DNA from: Halorientalis persicus
GTDB lineage: Archaea; Halobacteriota; Halobacteria; Halobacteriales; Haloarculaceae
Length of the DNA: 38,648 bases
Direction: 5' to 3'
Assembly: GCF_900110215.1 (NCBI RefSeq)
Contig: NZ_FOCX01000029.1
Span: 1-38,648 of the forward strand
Shown here in pieces: positions 8,571 to 16,772 of the stretch. Within the stretch, counting starts at the first letter, position 1. Every line of letters starts with the position of its first letter. The position numbers and the translations under genes were made by a program. The notes under the pieces were generated by a model. The model was not told the DNA's origin and did no database searches. It worked only from the letters and a program-made list of their open reading frames with translations.

Positions 8571-10601
8571 TTATCCGTTATCCTCTCCGGCCGTCAGGTC
8601 GGTTCGGACCGTCGCCCACTCGGGTGCGAGATCGGGGACGTAACCGGCTTCCCCGCCGCACTCGCCGATGGCGACGCAGCGTTCGATTCGCGGCGTGAGC
8701 GCGCTGACGCGTCCGTCCGCCCGACGGACGGGCGTCTCGAACCGGTAGCTGAAACTCGCGCCGGGACCGCTATCGACGAACAGGGTCAGCGACACGTCCT
8801 CGCGGCCGTCGTACGGGATCGACCGTGTCGGCCAGCCCGGGCCGACGAGTCGGACGCGGTCGTCGGCGAAGCGAACCCGAGCGGTCGTCCGGTCGGTCGT
8901 ATTCTGCGCGACGACGGTCACACTCTCCTCGTCGGCGGTGAGGGTCGCCGACACCGACCGGTAGGTCGACGGGAGGCCGACCGTCGCGTTCAGCGTGACC
9001 GTCTCACCGGCGGCGAGATCGACCGGTTGGATGCGTGCGCCGCGGGGTGTACCGCTGTAGGGTTCCCACTCCCCGCGGAAGGTGTAGCGATAGAACGACC
9101 GATCGGGGTAGGCGTCCGCCACCGCGAAGGGCTGTTCGTCCATGGCGTAGACCGTCGCCCCGTCGAAGTCCGGATCGTTCCGGAGCGGCTGGAAGGGGTG
9201 GTTGAGCCAGTCGCCGTACGGCGTCGGCAGGAAGACCAGTCCGCCGTCGAGTGACCGCTCCTCGAAGGGCTCGTAGGCCTGTTCGTACGTCTCGGTCGCC
9301 CGGTCGTTCATCGCCACCGGCCGCTCGACGTTCGCCGCCGTGGCGGTGCCCAGTACACCCGCACTCACGAGGATCGCGGCGACGACGACAGCCTGCACCG
9401 CTCCGGGTTCGAACCGGTCCCGCGCCCTGTCTCGCACGGTGCCGACGAGGGCCAGCACGCCCACGGCCGCGAACGCGCCGAACGGCAGGAGGAGATCGAA
9501 GTGGTAGTAGGGGCCGTGTGAGGCGATCAATCCGTCGCCGGCTCGATCCAGCACGCCCAGGAGGTTGTAGTTACCCCAGAAGTAGACGTTCCCCACGACG
9601 ATGGTGCCGACCTGACCGACGAGGATCCCCTGCCGGGCCGAGAGTCCACGCCTGACCGCGACTGCGATCCCGCCGAGTGCGACCGCGGTCCCGAACAGCC
9701 CGCCCGCGACCCAGGTCGTCGTCAGCTGTTCCAACACCAGCGCGTTCGACCGGAGCGCGAGGCCGACGGTGTAGTCGATCTCGTGGCCGAGGATCTCGTG
9801 GTGACCGAAACCGAGCCCGTCCGCCGGCGCGAACGCCTGGTAGGGAAAGACCAGCGGCGAGCCGGTCATCACGGCGTTGTACCCGAGCGAGAGGGCAACG
9901 CCGCCCAGTCCGAACACCGCCGTGACGACTTGCCGCGGGAGCACGTCACGGCGGTCCCGGTAGAGCTTCCACAGCGCGTGCCCGATCACGGGGGCGGCGA
10001 ACAGTACCGCGGTGTACGGTCGGGCGAAGAAGGCCAGTCCCACGGCCGCGCCGGCCGCCCCGGCCCAGCGACGGTCCCCGGTCCGGTCGGCCCGGAGATA
10101 CGCGTAGAGGAACCCGAAGTTGAGCATCGTCGTCGGCGCGTACGGCAGGAACACCGCCGAGTCGATCAGAAAGAGCGGGGACGCCAGAACGAACAGGCCC
10201 GCGACGAGCCCGGTCCGGCGGTCGAACAGTTCCCGGACGACCAGCGCGACCAGCGCGACGTTGGCGGCGGCGATACCGGCCAGCGCCAGCCGCGCCGCGC
10301 CCACCAGCTGTCCGACGGCGAACATGGCGGGCACCACCGGCGCGTACTTCGAGTACAGCTGGCCCCCGTCCTCGACGAAAAACCAGGGGCGAAAGACCTC
10401 CTCGACCGGCGGCGAGAGAAACAGCTGGCCGTCGAGCAACATCGCCGCCTGCTGGAGGTAGACGCCCTCGTCGTGATTCAGCGAGTGGTACGGAAACAGA
10501 CCTGTGGCCAGCAGCCAGACTGCGACGGCGGCGACGGCGGCGAGTGCGACGACACCGGCGCGCCAGAGCCGCGGCCGAACGTCAGTCGTCCCGGAGGCCA
10601 T
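8571..10601 (-). CDS. GT39/ArnT-like polytopic membrane glycosyltransferase
   Basis: 676 residues from the ATG at 10601; a longer frame upstream lies inside the ATPase gene and lacks similarity. A first transmembrane helix (13-33) is followed by NHDEGVYLQQA (42-52). Its Asp-Glu pair is the hallmark of the first outer loop in GT-C enzymes such as ArnT and PMT, which take sugars from polyprenyl-phosphate donors. About ten further hydrophobic helices follow, then a soluble extracellular region of roughly 230 residues rich in beta-type sequence. The start overlaps the ATPase gene end by 20 bp, implying coupled translation with the transporter. Acceptor unknown. Confidence 0.8.
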   Translation of the reverse strand: MASGTTDVRPRLWRAGVVALAAVAAVAVWLLATGLFPYHSLNHDEGVYLQQAAMLLDGQLFLSPPVEEVFRPWFFVEDGGQLYSKYAPVVPAMFAVGQLVGAARLALAGIAAANVALVALVVRELFDRRTGLVAGLFVLASPLFLIDSAVFLPYAPTTMLNFGFLYAYLRADRTGDRRWAGAAGAAVGLAFFARPYTAVLFAAPVIGHALWKLYRDRRDVLPRQVVTAVFGLGGVALSLGYNAVMTGSPLVFPYQAFAPADGLGFGHHEILGHEIDYTVGLALRSNALVLEQLTTTWVAGGLFGTAVALGGIAVAVRRGLSARQGILVGQVGTIVVGNVYFWGNYNLLGVLDRAGDGLIASHGPYYHFDLLLPFGAFAAVGVLALVGTVRDRARDRFEPGAVQAVVVAAILVSAGVLGTATAANVERPVAMNDRATETYEQAYEPFEERSLDGGLVFLPTPYGDWLNHPFQPLRNDPDFDGATVYAMDEQPFAVADAYPDRSFYRYTFRGEWEPYSGTPRGARIQPVDLAAGETVTLNATVGLPSTYRSVSATLTADEESVTVVAQNTTDRTTARVRFADDRVRLVGPGWPTRSIPYDGREDVSLTLFVDSGPGASFSYRFETPVRRADGRVSALTPRIERCVAIGECGGEAGYVPDLAPEWATVRTDLTAGEDNG

Positions 10602-11739
10602 CGCTCTCGGTGGGGAACCAGGCGAGCCGGTGGTCGGCGACGAGGTCGACGCGCACGCGACGATCCAGATCGAGGTGGTCGGAGTGGTTGTGTTCGCAGT
10701 ACACCACGTCACCGGAGTCGAGTTCGACCGTGTAGACGAACGACGGGCCGGTGTACTCGCGTTCGACGATTTCGCCGTCGCCGTCGGTCCCCTCGGTCGG
10801 TATCGCTCGCAGGTCGTCTGGTCGTGCCAGCACGTCTATCTCCGCGCCGTCGTACTCCGGGCCGAGGCCCTGTATCATGTCCGTATCGAGCGTTCCCAGC
10901 CCCGTCTCGATCGTGTGTTCGTCCAGGCGGCCGGAGATGAACCCTGCCTGGCCGAGAAAGTCCGCGACGAACCGCGACTCGGGTTGCTGGAAGACGACCT
11001 CGGGCCGCCCGACCTGCTCGATCTGGCCCTCGGACATGACCGCCACCCGGTCGCTGATCGAGAGCGCCTCCTCCTGATCGTGGGTGACCGACAGCGCGGT
11101 GACGCCGGTCTCTTTCAGGATGCGCCGGACCTCCTCGCGCATCTGCTTGCGCAGGGAGACGTCCAGATTGGAGAACGGTTCGTCCAGCAGGAGGACGTCC
11201 GGCTCTGGAGCCAGCGAACGCGCCAGCGCGACCCGCTGTTGCTGGCCGCCCGAGAGGTCGTCGGGGCTGGCGTCGCGATAGTCGGCCAGCCCGACCAGGT
11301 CGAGCAGTTCCTCGACGCGTTCGTCCTGGGCGTCGCTGTCCCAGTCGTCGATGCCGTAGGCGACGTTCTCCCCGACCGAGAGGTGGGGGAAGAGGGCGTA
11401 ATCCTGGAAGACCAGGCCCACGTCGCGCCGGTCGGGTTCGACGAACCGTCCGTTCCCGGCGACGAGGTCGCCGTCGACGGCGATGGTGCCGCCGTCGGGA
11501 CGCAGGAGACCAGCCAGCAGACGAAGCGTCGTCGTCTTCCCACAGCCCGACGGGCCGAGCAGGGTGAGTAGCTCGCCCTCGTAGACCGACAGCGAGAAGT
11601 CGGCGACGGCACGCTCGTTACCGAACGTCCGCGTCACGCCGTCGAGTTCGAGGACCGTCTCGCGTGACTGGTTCCCTTCGTCGTGGTTCGCCGAGACGAC
11701 ACGTTCCGTCCGCGTCTGTGTTTGCGTTGATTCGGTCAT
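10582..11739 (-). CDS. ABC transporter ATPase, probable ferric iron uptake (FbpC-like)
   Basis: 385 residues. Walker A GPSGCGKT is at 62-69, signature LSGGQQQR at 162-169, Walker B VLLLDEP at 182-188 and H-loop His220 in SVTHDQEEA. The C-terminal ~140 residues form a TOBE-type regulatory region, as in FbpC, PotA and CysA. It powers import from the cytoplasmic side of the permease encoded directly upstream. Its start overlaps the permease stop by four bases (ATGA), so the two are co-translated. The substrate is inferred from the operon: binding protein and double-domain permease of the FbpAB type, plus an iron-box-like palindrome at the operon promoter. Confidence 0.92.
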   Translation of the reverse strand: MTESTQTQTRTERVVSANHDEGNQSRETVLELDGVTRTFGNERAVADFSLSVYEGELLTLLGPSGCGKTTTLRLLAGLLRPDGGTIAVDGDLVAGNGRFVEPDRRDVGLVFQDYALFPHLSVGENVAYGIDDWDSDAQDERVEELLDLVGLADYRDASPDDLSGGQQQRVALARSLAPEPDVLLLDEPFSNLDVSLRKQMREEVRRILKETGVTALSVTHDQEEALSISDRVAVMSEGQIEQVGRPEVVFQQPESRFVADFLGQAGFISGRLDEHTIETGLGTLDTDMIQGLGPEYDGAEIDVLARPDDLRAIPTEGTDGDGEIVEREYTGPSFVYTVELDSGDVVYCEHNHSDHLDLDRRVRVDLVADHRLAWFPTESDGLRDD

Positions 11740-13391
11740 GATGAGTCACCGGTTTCCTGTGAGAGGATGACGGCCATCGAGAGGCCGGAGACAACTACGA
11801 GGATCAGCGCCGGCACCGCGGCCTGCCCGTAGAAGCCCGCCTCCTGGACCGTCCAGATGTAGGTCACCAGGGTGTCGAACCCCAGCGGGCGGAGCATCAG
11901 CGTCGCGGGCAACTCCTTCATCGTCGTCAGAAAGACCAGGGCCGCACCGGCGGCGACCCCGGGGAGGATCAGCGGGAGCGTTACCGACCGGAAGGCGCTC
12001 AGTCGGGACCGCCCCAGCGTCTGTGCGGCCTCGACCAGCTCCCGGTCGACCTGCAGCGTCGAAGTCCGGATCGACCCGATCGCCTGGGGCATGAACCGGA
12101 CGACGTACGCGAACACGAGCATCGGAATGGTCTTGTAGAACAGCCCGACCACGTCGACGCCCGTCAGGTCCGCGAGCGCGGGTAACAGGTCCAGTCCGAA
12201 GCTGAGCAGGGCGATCGCCAGCACGATGCCCGGCGTCGCGTACCCGACGTAGGACGCGCGGTCGGCGAGCGCCGCCAGCCGAGAGTCCGTCCGGGCGGAC
12301 GCCATGGCGATGGGCAGCGCAACGACCACGGACGCTGCGGCGGCCAGCAGCGCAAGGTTCGCCGAGTTCCAGGCGTATTCCCAGGCGAACGCGACCTGTC
12401 CGGCCTCGTAACCCGGCCCGCCCTGCGTGAGCCACATCCCGAAGATGCCGATGGGCACGAGGATGGCGAGACCGAAGACGGCCACTGGGACCAGGAGCGC
12501 GGGATACTGCCACGCACCGAGGTCCAGGTCGACCGCGCCGCGGTTGCCCCCGCTCTCGTAGGCACCGGACTCGTCGGCGCCGATGCGGGACTCGATGGCG
12601 AGGATGACGGCCGTAACACCCAGCAACTGGAGCGAGAGGACCGCCGCGTAGTCCCGGGCGAAGGCGTTGTACTGCGCGTAGATGAATTGTGTGAACACCT
12701 CCACCCGCATGATATTGGGCGTTCCGAAGTCGGCCAGCGTGTAAAGTGCCACGAGCAGGGACCCGGCGGCGATGCCCGGGAGGATCTGTGGGATGGTGAC
12801 CCGTTTGAGCGCCTCCCAGCGACCGGAGTTGAGCGTCTGGCCTGCCTCGACGAGCGTCCCGTCGAGCGAGAGAAGCGACGCCCGCGTCGTCAGAAACACG
12901 TAGGGGTACGTGTACAGCGTCAGCACGAACGCCGCGCCGGCGAAGCCGTACACGGAGGGGAGTGAACTGATACCGACGGGTGCCAACAGGTCCGCGAGTG
13001 CCCCGTTCGGACCGAACGCCGAGACGAACGCGAAAGCACCGAGGTAACTGGGCACCGCCAGCGGCAACGCACAGAGGATCGTCCAGAATCGCGAGAAGGG
13101 CAGGTCACCCTGCACTGTCAGCAGGGCGAGCGCCACACCGAGGACGATGCTCGCGCCCGTGACCACCGCCACGAGCGCGATGCTCCGGACCAGCACCGCA
13201 GTCGTGCGCGACTCGATCGCCAGTTCGACCGCCGTCCAGCCCAGGCCCGCCGCGTCGATGGCGAGCCAGCCGATGGGGAGGACGAGGACGGCGGCGATAG
13301 CCGCACCGAGCAGCGTCAGCCCGGTATCGACAGTGGAGGACCTGTCAGCGGATCGACCGCTCATCCGCTCGAGGTCCTCCTCGTTGGTCAT
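11736..13391 (-). CDS. ABC transporter permease, two fused domains (FbpB-like)
   Basis: 551 residues with about 12 transmembrane helices arranged as two homologous permease domains. Each domain has an EAA loop that docks the ATPase: EAGQTLNSGRWEALKRVTIP in the first half and EAAQTLGRSRLSAFRSVTLP in the second. This fused layout is typical of the ferric-iron/thiamine/phosphonate branch (FbpB, ThiP). The start overlaps the binding-protein stop by four bases, and its own stop overlaps the ATPase start by four bases, so the three genes form one tight unit. Iron is inferred rather than shown; thiamine would be the main alternative. Confidence 0.92.
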   Translation of the reverse strand: MTNEEDLERMSGRSADRSSTVDTGLTLLGAAIAAVLVLPIGWLAIDAAGLGWTAVELAIESRTTAVLVRSIALVAVVTGASIVLGVALALLTVQGDLPFSRFWTILCALPLAVPSYLGAFAFVSAFGPNGALADLLAPVGISSLPSVYGFAGAAFVLTLYTYPYVFLTTRASLLSLDGTLVEAGQTLNSGRWEALKRVTIPQILPGIAAGSLLVALYTLADFGTPNIMRVEVFTQFIYAQYNAFARDYAAVLSLQLLGVTAVILAIESRIGADESGAYESGGNRGAVDLDLGAWQYPALLVPVAVFGLAILVPIGIFGMWLTQGGPGYEAGQVAFAWEYAWNSANLALLAAAASVVVALPIAMASARTDSRLAALADRASYVGYATPGIVLAIALLSFGLDLLPALADLTGVDVVGLFYKTIPMLVFAYVVRFMPQAIGSIRTSTLQVDRELVEAAQTLGRSRLSAFRSVTLPLILPGVAAGAALVFLTTMKELPATLMLRPLGFDTLVTYIWTVQEAGFYGQAAVPALILVVVSGLSMAVILSQETGDSS

Positions 13392-14596
13392 GGGGAGACG
13401 TTTGCCGATTCCATCAACTCGATGGTGTCTTGCACGTTCGATAGCCGCGAGAGGTCGATGTCCGGCGGGCTGAGCTCACCGACAGTCGGCAGGTCACCGA
13501 CGGGCTCGACGCCCTCGATCATCGGATAGGAGAAACTGACCGTCGCGAAGAACTCCTGGGCCTCCGCCGACAGCAGGTGGCGGACGAAGTTGTCGACCAG
13601 TTCGCCCTTGTCGGTGCCCTTGATCTTCATCGCACCGGAGATGTTGACGAGGGCACCGGCGTCGCCCTCGGTGAACGCGAGTTCGAGCGGCGCGTTGGGG
13701 CGCTGGTTCTTGACCCGCAAGGCGTAGTAGTGGTTCGCGAATCCGGCCGCTAGCGATCCGTTGGCGACGTTCTGGGAGACGGCGTACTCGTTGCCGTACC
13801 GCTCGGTTCCGGCCTCGCGCATATCGACCAGCCACTGGCGCGTCGTCTCCTTATTTTGGATGAGTCGCATCGCGGTCACGAACGACTTGAACGCGCCGTA
13901 AGTCGGGGCCCAGCCCATCGTCCCCTGGAGCGCGCTCGACTCCGGGAACTGCTGGACCTTGTTCGGGATGTCCGACGCACTCAGGCGGTTCGTGTTGTAC
14001 GGGACGGCCCGTGCGCGACCCGCGACGCCGGCCCAGGCGTTGTCGTCACCGACGAACTGGGCGTTCCCGACGGGCGCAACAGCCTCGTCCGAGAGCGATT
14101 CGTAGGCGTCGTTGTCCGCGACGTAGCCCAGTGAACTGGCGTCGATGGACCAGAACATATCGGCCTGCGACGCGCCTGCGTTGACCTCCTCGACGATACT
14201 CTGGGCCAGCGAAGCCGAGTCGTTGCTGCTGGGCTGGACGGAGAAGTCCGGGTAGATGGATTCGAGCTTGTTGATGAGGTTGGTGTAGATGCCACCCTCG
14301 CCCCCGCCGATGTAGAGGGCGAGGTCACCTTCGAGGTCCGGTAGATCGTTGATCGACGTGCCGCCGGGGTACGGGCGACCCTGTGCCAGTCGCCCGGAGC
14401 CACGGAAGTTGCCTTCGACCAGCGGTCCGGTCCCCCGGAAGTCCGAGACGTTCGCGTTCTGGGGCGTACTGTTGCCGCCGTCGTCACTGAACATCCCGAA
14501 ACAGCCGGCCACGGACGCGGTCCCCAGGACCGCACCGCCCTGCAGGAGCCGCCGTCGTGACACACTCCGTCCGTGAGAGTCGACTTCGTCTTCCAT
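13388..14596 (-). CDS. ABC transporter substrate-binding lipoprotein, probable iron (FbpA-like)
   Basis: 402 residues from the ATG at 14596. An N-terminal Tat signal (SRRRLLQG, 13-20) leads into a lipobox SVAGC with Cys32, so the mature protein is lipid-anchored outside the cell, as is usual for haloarchaeal binding proteins. The body has the two-lobed periplasmic-binding pattern of the Fe3+/thiamine/spermidine group (for example SGAMKIKGTDKGELVDNFVRHL near the C-terminus). It is the first gene of the leftward transporter operon. Its promoter contains a perfect 20-bp palindrome between TATA and start, suggesting repression by a DtxR-type metalloregulator when iron is sufficient. Confidence 0.9.
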   Translation of the reverse strand: MEDEVDSHGRSVSRRRLLQGGAVLGTASVAGCFGMFSDDGGNSTPQNANVSDFRGTGPLVEGNFRGSGRLAQGRPYPGGTSINDLPDLEGDLALYIGGGEGGIYTNLINKLESIYPDFSVQPSSNDSASLAQSIVEEVNAGASQADMFWSIDASSLGYVADNDAYESLSDEAVAPVGNAQFVGDDNAWAGVAGRARAVPYNTNRLSASDIPNKVQQFPESSALQGTMGWAPTYGAFKSFVTAMRLIQNKETTRQWLVDMREAGTERYGNEYAVSQNVANGSLAAGFANHYYALRVKNQRPNAPLELAFTEGDAGALVNISGAMKIKGTDKGELVDNFVRHLLSAEAQEFFATVSFSYPMIEGVEPVGDLPTVGELSPPDIDLSRLSNVQDTIELMESANVSP

Positions 14597-14600
14597 ATAT

Positions 14601-14630
14601 GTTTTAGGCCGGCCTAAAACACTTATACTT
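14601..14630 (-). promoter_or_regulatory. Iron transporter promoter with perfect 20-bp palindromic operator
   Basis: GTTTTAGGCCGGCCTAAAAC at 14601-14620 is a perfect palindrome. It lies four bases upstream of the ATG at 14596 and directly downstream of a TATA-like AAGTATAAGT (minus strand, 14621-14630). The operator therefore covers the expected transcription start of a leaderless mRNA, a classic repressor position. The TTAGGC/GCCTAA half-sites resemble those of DtxR/Idr/SirR-type metalloregulators. Confidence 0.8.
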
Positions 14631-14636
14631 GCCGGT

Positions 14637-15800
14637 TCAGTCGTCTGCAGTCGCTGGCGCGTGTTCCGTGACCGAGCCGGGGCGAATGTGTTCGAGACAG
14701 GAGAGCCAATCCTGCATGAACTCCCCGCAGTAGTTGAGGAACGCGGCGTTCTCGTAGTCGAAGTCGCCGTCGGCGAGGGCGTCGGCCATCGCGGCGAACA
14801 CACCGGCGTACGTGTCGGCGTCGTCGCCCACTTCGTCGATGATCTCCCAGACGTGTTCGTTCAGCTCCAGTCCGGGAACCTCGTTGTTCAGGTCCGAAAA
14901 CGTCGAGCGCGGTGCCTTGTTGTGTTCACAGAGCGGGTTCCCGTTGACGATCCGCTTGTCCAGCACGTCACAGGCCCGCTTGAGGAACAGGCCGCTCCAG
15001 ATGTCGTCGAACCGGCCAACGTCCCACTCGTTTTCGTCCATCGGCAACTGGTAGAACGCGGGGATGACCTCCCGGCGGAAGGCGAGATTCATGGAACAGA
15101 CAGTGAGGTAGTTGCCCCGTTCGGCGACGAAGTTGCCCTCGTAGTCGTCGGTCGAGGTCCGAGTCTGAGCCTGGCCCTGGAGGTCGCCGTCCATCAGGAT
15201 GCGCACCGCGTCGAGGTCGGGAACGTTCGTCCAGAGGCCCTGAGAGGCCACGACGTCGTCGATCTCGACGTCCTCGGTCTCGACCTCCTCGTCCATCGCG
15301 CTGTAGGGATACCCACGTGGGTAGAGCCCGTGTTCGTCGACGTTCTGGTAGAGGACGTTCACCCAGCGCTCGTCCGATCCGACCGACTCGATAGTGCCTT
15401 CGTAGGCGAGGTTCTCGAAGTGGCTCCCGAAGAAGTCGAAGTCGGGGTGGGGGAGCGTGTCGTCGTCGATGAAAAAGCCGTACTCGAAGTCGTGCGCCCA
15501 CATATACAGCAGGCCGAAACTCGTCTGAGCGTGGCTGGCTTCCGGGATCAGGTGGTTGTACTCCGGGACCCCCTGCGCTTCGAACCACTCCTCGCGGGCG
15601 CTCCCGTCGAAGACGCGGCCGTCGACGCCTTCCTCGTCGAGCATCGCCTGCATCTCGTCGGTGTCACAGAAGTCCTCCGTGACCAGCACCACGTGGAGCC
15701 GGTCCAGGTCGAAGTCGTGATCCCGCGCGTTCTCGAAGTACGTCCGCATACACTCGAACTCCCGAATCGTCGGCACGATCACACAAACGTCTCCACTCAT
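14637..15800 (-). CDS. RGP/GT75-like protein ('alpha-1,4-glucan-protein synthase' type)
   Basis: 387 residues. GDVCVIVPTIREFECMRTYF (3-22) opens a GT-A-like nucleotide-sugar fold, and YGFFIDDDTLPHPDFDFF (107-124) contains a DDD metal-binding motif. This corresponds to the motif of plant reversibly glycosylated proteins/UDP-arabinopyranose mutases (GT75). Further matches are scattered (WSGLFLKRACD), and haloarchaeal members are commonly labelled alpha-1,4-glucan-protein synthase. The biochemical activity in archaea is not established. It lies upstream of the iron transporter on the same strand, with that operon's own promoter between them, and has an iron-box-like element over its own promoter. 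Confidence 0.75.
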   Translation of the reverse strand: MSGDVCVIVPTIREFECMRTYFENARDHDFDLDRLHVVLVTEDFCDTDEMQAMLDEEGVDGRVFDGSAREEWFEAQGVPEYNHLIPEASHAQTSFGLLYMWAHDFEYGFFIDDDTLPHPDFDFFGSHFENLAYEGTIESVGSDERWVNVLYQNVDEHGLYPRGYPYSAMDEEVETEDVEIDDVVASQGLWTNVPDLDAVRILMDGDLQGQAQTRTSTDDYEGNFVAERGNYLTVCSMNLAFRREVIPAFYQLPMDENEWDVGRFDDIWSGLFLKRACDVLDKRIVNGNPLCEHNKAPRSTFSDLNNEVPGLELNEHVWEIIDEVGDDADTYAGVFAAMADALADGDFDYENAAFLNYCGEFMQDWLSCLEHIRPGSVTEHAPATADD

Positions 15801-15813
15801 TTCTTATCCGTTC

Positions 15814-15832
15814 TCTTTAGGCCTCCCAAAAA
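15814..15832 (-). promoter_or_regulatory. Degenerate iron-box-like element at the RGP-like gene promoter
   Basis: On the minus strand TTTTTGGGAGGCCTAAAGA lies 14-32 bp upstream of the ATG at 15800 and overlaps the AT-rich stretch that would be its TATA box. One half (GGCCTAAA) matches the perfect palindrome at 14601; the other (TTTTTGGG) is degenerate. The remaining ~200 bp to the next gene holds a TATA-like CTGTATAAGG at about 15906-15915, a possible promoter for the rightward reductase gene, and no coding sequence I can support. Confidence 0.4.
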
Positions 15833-16030
15833 TAACTGTCGTGTCTTCCCGGCGAGTGGGAACCGACCACAGGAGATCATTATACACTACCGATTTTGAT
15901 TAACGCTGTATAAGGGGAACTATTATCTGCCAGTGCATGGGCAAGACTACGTGAAGACAGGGGTGTGGCCACACGAAGTCGCGAGGTCGACAGAGAGGGT
16001 TGGACATGGCCACGCCGCAAATAACTAACC

Positions 16031-16771
16031 ATGCTCGAAAATCAGACCTGTGTGGTAACCGGTGCATCACGAGGTATCGGCCGCGGCATCGCAGAGGAGT
16101 TGGGCCGTCACGGGGCGAACGTCGTCGTCAACTACCGGACCTCGGAGGCGGCGGCGCACGAGGTCGCGGACCAGATCGAAGCGGATGGCGGGAACGCCGT
16201 CCCGTTGCAGGCCGACGTGGCCGACCAGGACGAGGTCGACGCGATGGCCGAGCGGGTGACGGAACTGTACGGACCGGCCGACGTGCTGGTCAACAACGCG
16301 GGGATCACCATCGACAAGAAGTTCGAGAACATGACCAAAGACGACTGGGAGACGGTGATGGACGTGAACCTCGGCGGCGTGTTCAACGCGACCAACGCCT
16401 TCTTCGAGGATATCAAGGCCGCCGACGAGGGCCGTCTCGTCAACATCTCCTCGGTCGTCGGTCAGCAGGGCAACTACGGCCAGGCCAACTACGCCGCCAC
16501 GAAGTCCGGCCTCTTCGGGTTCACCCGAACGCTGGCGCTCGAACTCGCATCGACGGGGTCGACCGCCAACTGCGTCGCCCCAGGGTTCGTGGAGACCGAT
16601 ATGCTCGAAGACGTGCCCGAGCGCGTCCAGCAGAAGATCCTCGATCGGATTCCACTCAATCGGTTCGCGACGGTCGACGACGTGGCCGGCATCGTCAGGT
16701 TCCTCGCGAGCCGGGACTCCAGTTACATGACCGGCCAGGTCCTGGCCGTCAACGGCGGCATGGAGTGGTAA
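16031..16771 (+). CDS. phaB: Short-chain dehydrogenase, probable acetoacetyl-CoA reductase (PhaB/FabG)
   Basis: 246 residues, classical SDR. The cofactor motif is TGASRGIG (10-17), NNAG (88-91) follows, and catalytic residues are Asn113, Ser140/141, Tyr154 and Lys158 (YAATK). The C-terminal GQVLAVNGGMEW is typical of FabG/PhaB. It reduces 3-ketoacyl substrates with NADPH. In haloarchaea lacking bacterial fatty-acid synthesis, the FabG-like enzymes next to PHA-precursor genes act as acetoacetyl-CoA reductases for PHB/PHBV. The immediate downstream gene, one base after the stop, is propionyl-CoA carboxylase pccB, and a beta-ketothiolase lies 4 kb further. The PhaB call is inferred from this context and remembered similarity. 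Confidence 0.85.
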   Translation: MLENQTCVVTGASRGIGRGIAEELGRHGANVVVNYRTSEAAAHEVADQIEADGGNAVPLQADVADQDEVDAMAERVTELYGPADVLVNNAGITIDKKFENMTKDDWETVMDVNLGGVFNATNAFFEDIKAADEGRLVNISSVVGQQGNYGQANYAATKSGLFGFTRTLALELASTGSTANCVAPGFVETDMLEDVPERVQQKILDRIPLNRFATVDDVAGIVRFLASRDSSYMTGQVLAVNGGMEW

Positions 16772-16772
16772 C

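Noticed and set aside
10602-10712. N-terminal extension of the GT39-like protein
   Set aside because: The added residues are Thr/Ser/Pro-rich, overlap the ATPase gene and precede a good ATG with a membrane helix.
9783-10940. 385-codon plus-strand frame
   Set aside because: Antisense to the GT39-like and ATPase genes, Arg-rich and lacking any domain.
14661-15899. 412-codon plus-strand frame
   Set aside because: Antisense shadow of the RGP-like gene with repetitive V/E/D composition from mirrored codons.
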